NCBI RefSeq assembly: GCF_030272615.1 | Contig: NC_081414.1 | Span: 664,096,938-664,160,937, forward strand | DNA from: Cryptomeria japonica | Lineage: Eukaryota; Streptophyta; Pinopsida; Cupressales; Cupressaceae | Reading direction: 5' to 3' | Length of the DNA stretch: 64,000 nucleotides | Shown here: positions 55,911 to 64,000 of the stretch, piece by piece | How the letters are laid out: each line of letters begins with the position of its first letter | Position numbering within the stretch: the first letter of the stretch is position 1 | Made by a program: the position numbers and the translations under genes | The notes under the pieces: generated by a model | Seen by the model: only the letters and a program-made list of their open reading frames with translations | Database searches by the model: none | Told to the model about the DNA's origin: nothing

Positions 55911-57215
55911 ATGCCACCAACTACATGACAATCTCGCAAGCACGGTAGGGTCCTAGGCATGCACACTTGGCATGCGAAGATGTTGACAGGGAGGAAACGG
56001 TTCTGAAAGGGAACCCAGAAGCCCCTCCCGAACCATCGGTTGACCCAAACCGAGACATCTTATTAACACTACAGAACCTGATTGGGATAGTTCAGGATAG
56101 GCTTCTAGCAGTCGACCATCATGCAGAAAACCAGAACTCAGGGAGCCATAGATCAGCATTTAGGGAATGGAATAGGATTCCACCTCCTAATCCCTTAGAG
56201 CGCCAAGCTGAGCATGAGCCTAAGTCCGTTCATCTACCTAGACCACCTCCAATAGCCGCACTTGTTTATATTGAGAGGGCACATTGAGATCCAGGGGATC
56301 TGATCAAAGAGGTTTTGCGCCTCCAACCACCATCTTTTGGGGGATCTACTGACGGGGTAGAAGTTGAGGCTTGGCTTTTGAGAATAGATCGGTGCTTTGC
56401 ATTGCGTTCTTATGAAAGCAATCTGAAGGCACGAGTAGCAATTCACCTTTTGAGAGGGACGACCTCCACATGGTGGAGACAAGAGGAATACAAGTATGGC
56501 CTAGCTGCAAACACCCTCACATGGGAGATCTTCACAGAGAGGTTCAGGGAGAGATACATGTCAGAGCACTTCAGGCAGCATAGGATAGATGAGTTCCACG
56601 ACCTCCAGCAGAAGGGTCTCTCAGTGACCTAGTATGAGAGTAAGTTCATTGAGCTCCTACCATATGTGGATTATCTGAAGGACGAGAAGCTTCTCGTCAA
56701 TCATTTTATCAGGGGACTAAATGTTGGGATAGTAGGACAGGTGAGGATGGCCACTCCAGGAAGCCTTTAGGTTACCATGGAGAAGGCCTTCATAGCAGAG
56801 GAGATCCAGGTTAGGCCATAGGACACGAGGGATCGGTTTCAGAACCGAAACCTGACACCTCAGTCTTTCGAGTTTTAGAAACCCCACTAGAAAGACAACC
56901 ACAAAAATGCATCGGGGTCCTTTAAACCCCCTCCTCCATAGCAGTCACAGCAAAATCAGAGGTAGAGGCCCTCTCAGGGATAGCAGGGCTCCAAGCCCAA
57001 GCAGTGGCATTCACAGGGTCCTAGGGATGACCAGAGAGCACAGGGTACATAAACACCTTTGGCATGGACTTAGCAGTCCTCTAGAGGTGGGTACAGTGGT
57101 TCGAGCAGGACAGGTGGCAGCCTTTCTCTAGGCCTCAGGGTGCACAGTTTCAGGCACACGGTGCTTGTTTCACATGTGGAGCCATGGGGCATATGGTGAG
57201 AGAGTGTTCGCGGGG
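55911..57215 (+). pseudogene. Tekay-type gag
   Basis: The start at 55,911 (MPPTT, then a TGA where Arg is expected, then QSRKHG) matches the usual chromovirus Gag opening. The core has FGGSTDGVEVEAWLLRIDRC, HLLRGTTSTWWRQEEY, TWEIFTERFRERYMSEHFRQ and FHDLQQKGLSVT then TAG then YESKFIELLPYV. A Gln-rich spacer follows. The zinc knuckle CFTCGAMGHMVREC lies at about 57,169-57,210 in a shifted frame. At least eight TAG stops fall at expected Gln positions (56,630; 56,768; 56,819; 56,876; 56,888; 56,939 and others). Confidence 0.88.
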
Positions 57216-57700
57216 TCAGATGGCAGGTAGTCAGAGGATGGCAACATCAGAGCCTACAGTTGGAGATATGGGAAAGTCCCATAGGGTCTTCGCAATGGTT
57301 GACAACTACCAGGTAAAGCACCAGGAAATTGAGGCTGCAGGTATGATCAGAGGTATCGATATTTCTATAGAGGCTGAAGCTACTAACTCCTTTATATCTC
57401 CATTGGTTATGGAGCATTGCGGGCTAGTGGCAGTTAGGCAAGGTGTCAGTTGAGAAGTGGAGTTAGCATCAGGGGCTAGAGTGTTAATGGATTCAGAGGT
57501 TAGGGGATGTCCGCTCCAGATTGGTAATACCACCACCTTAGTAGACCTTAGAGTTACACCACTTGGATCTTATGGCATCGTACTTGGCATGGATTGGCTT
57601 TACGCCCATAGAGCCAAGATGGATTGTTTGTTGAAAAAGATCAAGTGTGAAGATGATCATGGTGCTCCCATAGTAATCACTGGGATTTAGAGGCCCGTGT
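57216..57700 (+). pseudogene. Tekay-type protease
   Basis: Aspartic protease that cleaves the polyprotein. The segment has the family blocks FAMVDNYQVKHQEI, ATNSFISPLVMEHCGL and SYGIVLGMDWLYAHRAKMDC. The active-site triad, normally Asp-Ser/Thr-Gly before Ala-Thr, reads Glu-Ala-Glu here (about 57,370-57,380), so the catalytic Asp is lost. A TGA breaks the frame at 57,453 and a TAG at 57,688. Confidence 0.82.
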
Positions 57701-57779
57701 CTCTTCGTATGATTTTTGCTATGCAGCTTAAGTGGAGCATGCGAAAGGGATGCTAGTTGTTTGCTATCACCATCAGTGA

Positions 57780-58730
57780 TAGAGAGGAAGAAAGTGAGAA
57801 GGAGCCTACCCTAGATGATCATCCCATCCTTGAGGAGTTTGCAGATGTGTTTCCAGGTGAGCTACCTAGTATGCCACCTAGCAGAGAGATTGACTTCCAC
57901 ATAGATCTTGTACTAGGAGCTCAGCCAGTTTCATGAGCACCTTATAGGATGACCACACATGAGCTTAATGAGCTCAAGATGTAGCTAGAGGAACTCTTAG
58001 AGAAGGGTCACATTCATCCTAGTGTCTCCCCTTGGGGCGTACTAGTCATCTTCATGAAGAAGAAGGACGGGTCCCTTCAGTTATGCATGGATTACAGGTA
58101 ACTAAACAAAGTAACCATCAAGAAAAGTTATCCCTTGCCTGAGATCGATGATTTGTTTGATCAGCCTCAGGGTGCTAAAGTGTTTTCCAAAATAGATCTG
58201 AAGGGGTATCATCAATTGAGGATTGTGGAGAGTGATATCCACAAGACCGCATTTCGTACTAGATATGGCCACTATGAGTTCACTGTGGTCACATTCGGTC
58301 TTACGAATGCTCCAGCTGTATTCATGAGTCTCATGAATGGGGTATTCCGCACTTTCCTCAACCGATTTGTGATTGTGTTCCTCGATGACATTGATATATT
58401 CTCGAAATGAGGAGGAGCATGAGGAGAATTTGAGGCAGTTTTGCAGTGTTTGAGGGACAATCAGTTGTATGGCAGTTTCTCGAAGTGTGCTTTCTTTAGA
58501 TCAAAGGTCAAGTACCTTGGGCATGTTATATCCGGTGATGGGATCTCAGTTGACCCATCAAAGATCAGAGCTATTATGGATTGGCCAATGCCAACCAGTG
58601 TGACAGAGGTGAGGAGCTTCATGGGTTTAGCAGGGTACTACAGATGCTTCGTTGAGGGATTTTCTAGAGTTGCACATCCCATTACATCCCTCTAGCAAAA
58701 GGGAAAGAAATTTAAGTGGACAAAGAGGTG
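57780..58730 (+). pseudogene. Tekay-type reverse transcriptase
   Basis: The RT begins near FADVFPGELPSMPPSREIDF, then [23 protein letters not shown] then TAA then [36 protein letters not shown] (one Ser/Arg codon missing), [19 protein letters not shown] and the catalytic box [14 protein letters not shown]. After a frame change at about 58,405 come [18 protein letters not shown] and [16 protein letters not shown]. The catalytic Asp pair is kept. Stops at about 57,937 (TGA for Arg), 57,981, 58,098 and 58,695 inactivate it. Confidence 0.88.
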
Positions 58731-59365
58731 TGAGAGGGCTTTTCAGGATCTGAAAAGGGCACTCACTAGTGCACCTATCCTCATTATGTCAAACCCCATG
58801 GCTGATTTCATGGTATGCACAAATGCTTCCTTGGATGGTTTAGGAGAATTCCTTATGTAGGAGGGTCGAGTTATAGCTTATGAGTCTAGGAAGCTTAAGA
58901 CTCATGAGCTTAACTACCCTACACATGACCTAGAGCTTGCAGCAGTAGTACATGCACTTGTGAGATGGAGACACTTCCTTTTGGGTCATCATTTCAAGCT
59001 TCATTCAGACCATCATAGTTTGCAGTACATCTTCACCCAGCCTAATCTTAATGCCCATCAGAGGAGATGGATGGAGTTTCTATGCGAATATGATTTTGAT
59101 ATCCACTACATCAAGGGGAAAGAGAACATTGTTGCAGATGCCTTGAGTAGGATACATCATGAGGTATACTCCACATCTATGAGCACGGATTTGAGAGATC
59201 ATATATTGCAGTGGTTATCAGAGGATGGATGGTATCTAGAGGTTTGTCAGATGATTCGATCTCAAGAGACCTTGGAGGGGAAGTATGTGGATTATTCCTT
59301 AGAGTCCGATGGACTATTATGCCATAGAGGCCGCATCTATGTACCTTCTCCTGGGGGATCATGAG
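58731..59365 (+). pseudogene. Tekay-type RNase H
   Basis: The domain contains PMADFMVCTNASLDGLGEFL (the first catalytic Asp position reads Asn: CTNAS, where CTDAS is usual), then TAG where Gln is expected, [59 protein letters not shown] and [10 protein letters not shown]. The linker before integrase ends at a TGA (Arg expected) at 59,362. Confidence 0.85.
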
Positions 59366-60250
59366 AGTTCATTGTCATGGAGGCCCACAGAGCTCCTTAT
59401 GCAGCACATCCCGAGGTTAAGAAGATGCATGCAGACTTGAGGTAGTTATATCATTGGCCAGGTATGCAGCAGCTTATTGCTGAGTTAGTAGCCCAATGCC
59501 TTCAGTGCCAAAGAGTCAAGGCAGAGCACCGCCATCCTAGTGGGTTGCTCCAGTTTCATGCTATACCAAAGTGGAAGTGGGATACTATATCCATGGATTT
59601 CATCATTGGTCTTCCCATGTCATCTCGTCACCATGATGCTATCTTGGTGATAGTTGACAAGTTGACCAAAGTGGCCCACTTCTCACTAGTTCGGACTACC
59701 TTCACAGCACCAGTAATGGAACTGGTGTTCTTGCGAGACATTGTCAGGCTTCATGGCGTTCCACACAAGATTATTTCTGACAGGGATTCAATCTTCACTT
59801 CTTCCTTTTGGAAGGCATTACAGGCAGCAATGGGCACCAAGCTCAACTTCAGTATAGCCTATCATTCAGAAACAGATGGACAGACAGAGCAGGTTAACTA
59901 GGTGTTAGAGGATATGCTTCACATGTACATCATGGATCATCAAACAAGATGGGAGGAGTACCTTCCTTTAGTAGAGTTTTCCTATAATAATGGGCACACC
60001 ACTTCTTTGGGGATGCCACCATATCAGGCTTTGTATGGCAGACCTTGCAAGACACCTTTGAGTTGGGATCGTATTGAGGATAGAATGGCCATAGGCCCTG
60101 AGATGGTTCGTGATATGGAGTAGCAGGTCATTTTGATTAGATAGTGCCTTAGAGAGGCACAAGATAGGAAGAAGAAGTATGCAGATGCAAAGAGGATAGA
60201 CCGGAGTTACGTGGTTAGGGACAGAGTTTTCCTGAGAGTGCAGCCGCATA
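59366..60250 (+). pseudogene. Tekay-type integrase
   Basis: The zinc-binding part has EAHRAPYAAHPEVKKMHADL and CLQCQRVKAEHR. The core has KWDTISMDFIIGLPMSSRHH (first Asp), VDKLTKVAHFSLVRTTF, LHGVPHKIISDRDSIFTSSF (second Asp) and YHSETDGQTEQVN (catalytic Glu in TDGQTEQ), then TAG for Gln. The C-terminal part has YLPLVEFSYNNGHTTSLGMP, YQALYGRPCKTPLSW and DRVFLRVQPHKS. Stops at 59,444, 59,899, 60,121 and 60,142 are mostly TAG. Confidence 0.9.
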
Positions 60251-60645
60251 AAAGTCCAATTCATTATTGAAAGGTTTCTAAGCTCGCACCTCACTTTGTC
60301 AAACCATTTGAGATCCTAGAGAGGATAGGACCAATTTCTTATTGCCTAGCTTTGCCACCTAGCCTGTCACGATCCACGATGTGTTTCATGTTTCAGTTTT
60401 GAGGAAGTATATCTATGATGAGTCTCATATTTTAGATTGGGATGCCTTGTAGGTGGAGTCGAAAAGGTAGCTAGCTTTGGAGCCCATTCGCATTTTGGTT
60501 CACCAGATGTTGGCTATTTGAGGTTGAGATCTAGACCATGTTAGCATCCAGTGGGATTGCTATGATGAGGTTACAGCTTCATGGGAGGATGCAGCACGTA
60601 TGAGATCATAGTACCCTCATCTTTTTTCTGAACTCCAGGAGGAAG
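60251..60645 (+). pseudogene. degraded integrase tail and chromodomain
   Basis: Blocks LAPHFVKPFEILERIGPISY and LRKYIYDESHILDWDAL are the usual linker of these elements. WDCYDEVTASWEDAARMRSQ followed by YPHLF, near 60,548-60,620, corresponds to the divergent chromodomain of Tekay-type chromoviruses. Several stops and shifts interrupt it. This assignment supports the Tekay label. Confidence 0.7.
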
Positions 60646-60652
60646 TTCATGC

Positions 60653-60666
60653 CTAGAGGGGGAGGG
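60653..60666 (+). other. polypurine tract
   Basis: AGAGGGGGAGGG directly precedes the 3' LTR start (TGTGAGGCC at 60,667). It primes plus-strand synthesis in LTR elements. Confidence 0.9.
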
Positions 60667-63600
60667 TGTGAGGCCCTACCTCGACCCATCCTAGAAATTT
60701 AGTGATTTTCATGTTGGAACTATTATGGATCCTTTATTTTTATGCTTTATGGATATAGAACTTTATATGATCCCAAGAATTGGATAACATTGATATATTG
60801 ATGCTTCATTTCTATGCATTGTGGATATAGAATTTTATATGATTCTAGAATAGGATAACATTGAGATGGTGTAGATCATTATTTGATTTGCAGAACTTTA
60901 TTATGATGCTAGAAATATGATGCATATCTTATGAATGGATTAAGTTAATGAGGATTATGATAATTGCTTATGTGAATTTGCTTTGATATATGGTAAATTG
61001 ATTTGTATGATGTCAATTGTATGTAAACTAATTGATTTGTAGTCTTATTTGTGTGTTTAATGTTATATGAGGCTATTGGAAAGTACTAATGTGTAATTGA
61101 GATGCACATGAAACTTATCCATGTGACCATGGAAACATTATGCAAAATCAAGCCTAGGCCTATTTATGTTTGTAAAACTAGGGGTTGTCTATTTGGAGAG
61201 ACAACACCCCGTATGTATCATATTTTATTCATAAATGTAAATGTTTGCATGTGTGTAAATTGTATTTATTAAATTGTTTAAATCATTCAAGAGACAATTG
61301 CCATGTGTGTATTTGTGATGTGGAATTATTTTTGTAGTGTCACTTGACACATATGTTGTATGTTGTGTTGGCAATTATCATATCACCTTTTTGAGAGATT
61401 TACTTTTTGTTTAATTAATATATTTCCAAATTATCCTTGAAGGTTCCAAGAAATCTAGGATAGTGAACTATAAGGAGGGTCAACTCAGAGTTGACCCGTA
61501 GGTTAACTTAAGGTGGACTTTCAAAGGGTTAAATCAACTCCTAGAGTCAGTTTTGGAGCATTTTTCTTGGGCCTCATGGGGTACCTATGGGTGAAGGCCA
61601 AATTTGGCCATATGTCCTTCCCATAGGACTTGTTTAACCACACAAAAAAGTGGGTTTTCCTAGATGACCGAATTTCATCTTTAGGAGTGCCATCCTTGGG
61701 TGGATAACCTTCTTGGTATGTGTCATTCCTCTTCCCCATTACATTCCTCTTCTTGAGGTGCCTTGGTTAGGGAGTATGTAAGACCTAGGGAAGACCAACC
61801 AATGGGAGGCTCTCACTCTATCCAAGAGGTTGGAAAGAGTGGGAGAAGCCTTCTTAGGCAAGAGATTGAGACTTAGTGAGGTAATCACCCACTCTCCATC
61901 TTTGGAGATCTTGCAATTTTGAAAAACCACTAGTATTGGAATAGAAATTTTGGCTAAGTGTTGCACAAAAGATTTGTGGAATTGGGTTGCTCTTCTCTAA
62001 GCTATCCCTAGAATACCCTTGGCAAATTCAAGGTTGGTGTTTTTTCTTACTTGTATGTTTGAAAATTTGTTTGTAGGATTGCTTGAATGTAAATGTTGTT
62101 TTCTTTGTATTTCCTTTGTGAAAGTATTATGTGATCTTTCTCTTATTTCTTTTTTTTTGCATTTTCTTGTGTTTTGAAGGCCTTCTTACCCTTGGGAGGA
62201 TAGAATGGTCTTGGGGGTGGAAGGAGTTTGACAGCCTTAAAGTGAGAGGCTCTCATGATGAGAGTGATCTTAAGGGTTTGTTTAAGTGACCCTTGCTGCA
62301 TAGTTTTGTTTATGCATTCGGGGGTCATAAGGGGAGGAAATTTGGCATGTATGCCTTGGGGGTCATAAGGATATTGGGTTAAGATGATTTTTATTGTGTT
62401 CTTGGTTGCCATGAGTTGGTTGTCATCTACTATCTTGCAGTTCTCCTCAAAGGTATTGTGTCCACTTCCACCCTTGCAAACATCATATTATGTGATGAAG
62501 TTTCAGCCTTGGGATGGAAATGTGTTTGTTGAGCTTTTCCCATGCTTGTTTGTGTTTGCTTGAGTGTAACCCATCTAGGACTTGGATCTCCAAGCTCAAG
62601 GGTGGCTTCTAGTAAGCCTAGGCTGGGAGGTGAGCATCCCATGGTCACAGCCTTAAGATTTCTATGCAGGTTGCTTGGAAAAGAAGAAAAAGGAAAGCTA
62701 GGAGTTGGTGATTTTACTTTAGTTGCAGAAAAAGAATAGGAAATGTAATATTATATTTTAGTTGCAAAAATGTGTTTATTTATTTAAGTCCTCATTTATT
62801 AGGAATGAGAGACTAGTTGGGTATTTCACCCATTTTTAGAGGATGACAATTGTATTCAAAATATTCTTATGAGAAAAGTGTTTTTGAATGAAATTGTGTA
62901 ATGTTAATGTTGTTGTCTTTTATCTAAAATCTATCTATTATATGAAATCTATCATTTATTTGAAAACTATCTTTAATTTAAATCTGTCTTTTAACTAAAT
63001 TTTGTCATCTTTTTATCTTTGTAATTTATATAAAGAAAAAAAAAGAAATGCAGAAAGAGAAATGAGAATGTTTTAAGTGTTTTTGTATAATATTTAAATG
63101 TTGTTGTTATTGTATTTATTACTGTCATTTTTCTACTTCAAAAAAAATGCAGAAAGCTAAAGTAGACTAATGTAAATTTACTTTTCCGTATAGTTAACTA
63201 TTAGAAGTTAAAAAGAAAAGAAATGTTGTAGATAAACCTGTTAGTTTAAAAAGTCTATTGTTATGTGTTTTTTTTTTTTTTAAAGAAAATGTATGCATAT
63301 ACAGACTTTGAAAACCAGAAATCTACAAATAGATTTACGACTATTTTAAAAGAGGAAATGAAGTGGTTGATATGTTTATCAAACTGTTGAGACTGGCACA
63401 CATAATATAGTTAGAGCTGCATAATAAAATAAAAAAAGTGTATTTAATCTAACTAAATGAATATTGTATACATGTTTAACTAGATCACTTTTTGCATTAA
63501 AAAAAAAGAGATAAATGTGTATCTATTTTATGTTGTCATTAATTTTCTATTTCCTGCATGTTTCTTTTTTTTAAAAAGAGATTCTAACCCTAGAGAATGA

Positions 63601-64000
63601 AAGATATATATATACACACACACACACACATACATATATGTATATAGATATATGTATATATGTATATATGTATATATATATATATATATTTACATATTAT
63701 AAAAAAAATATAACAAAAAAATAAATAAATAAAAGAGACTTGTTTGGGAGGGCCGAAACCCTTACCCCTCCCCGGAAGGCGCCGCAGGCCGTGTTCACCA
63801 CTGTGGGCATTCGCAGTGGGCGACGTCAGCGCCACCACTGTGGGTACCCACAGTGTGCGGAGCCGCATCTGCCAGTATGGGCAACCATAGTGGGCGGCGT
63901 CGATGCCACCATTGTGGGTGACCACAGTGGGCGACGTCGGGGCCACCACTACTAGTAACCACAGTGAGCAACACGGGGCCGCCACAGTGGATCCTCGTGG
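60667..64000 (+). repeat. 3' LTR, truncated by window end
   Basis: The first 3.3 kb of the LTR, starting TGTGAGGCCCTACCTCG. It aligns with the 5' LTR from start to end, apart from the copia insert and microsatellite-length changes, for example around 63,600-63,690 (CA/TA repeats replacing a short TA run). It ends inside the 37-bp GC-rich array. Apparent similarity is high, with scattered substitutions. Confidence 0.9.

Overview
This window is plant nuclear DNA that consists almost entirely of transposable elements, many of them nested and heavily decayed. No host gene, rRNA, tRNA gene, CRISPR array or bacterial feature could be supported. The organism is most likely a seed plant with a very large genome. 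A gymnosperm (conifer or relative) fits best because LTRs of 4.2-5.2 kb, solo LTRs and decayed copia, chromovirus and Tekay-like elements dominate, but the sequence alone does not prove the taxon. Boundaries below were found by eye from paired TG...CA ends, target-site duplications (TSDs), primer-binding sites (PBS, complementary to initiator Met tRNA), polypurine tracts (PPT) and conserved protein motifs.

1-10,152: a copia element on the minus strand (gag relic, PBS, 5' LTR at 6771-7404) is interrupted by a 4.37-kb solo LTR (84-4452, TSD CTTCA) and a 1.62-kb solo LTR (4994-6617). A small hAT-like MITE with an 8-bp TSD lies at 7701-7996, and an inverted fragment of the same copia LTR at 8783-8951.

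10,153-14,579: the 3' half of a minus-strand Ty3/gypsy element with RNase H, integrase and an additional reading frame downstream of integrase (env position). It is cut off at 14,579.

14,580-27,110: the most interesting unit. A roughly 12.5-kb DNA transposon has terminal inverted repeats that share a perfect 17-bp core, and CATACGCG-type motifs repeated towards both ends. On the minus strand it carries a decayed DDE-type transposase gene (about 19,569-21,712). On the plus strand it carries a separate gene of about ten exons (14,943-17,526) with no family that I recognise. It also holds a 359-bp tandem array, a 1-kb minisatellite of alternating inverted units, and a nested solo LTR (24,127-26,015, TSD AATAT).

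27,912-44,169: a three-level nest, all three on the minus strand. A chromovirus (LTRs 27,912-28,667 and 43,389-44,169) was split by a copia element (29,037-39,079, TSD CTTGC). The 3' LTR of that copia was in turn split by a second copy of the 4.2-kb solo LTR (29,761-33,926, TSD AGATC).

44,170-50,564: mostly unassigned AT-rich DNA with a possible minus-strand 3' LTR and PPT ending near 47,745.

50,565-64,000: a plus-strand Tekay-type chromovirus with a 5.2-kb 5' LTR, gag-protease-RT-RNase H-integrase-chromodomain, PPT, and a 3' LTR that runs off the window. Its reading frame is broken mostly by TAG codons at expected glutamine positions, the pattern expected from deamination of methylated CAG sites. 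A 0.7-kb copia 3' fragment with an intact 172-codon frame sits only in the 5' LTR.
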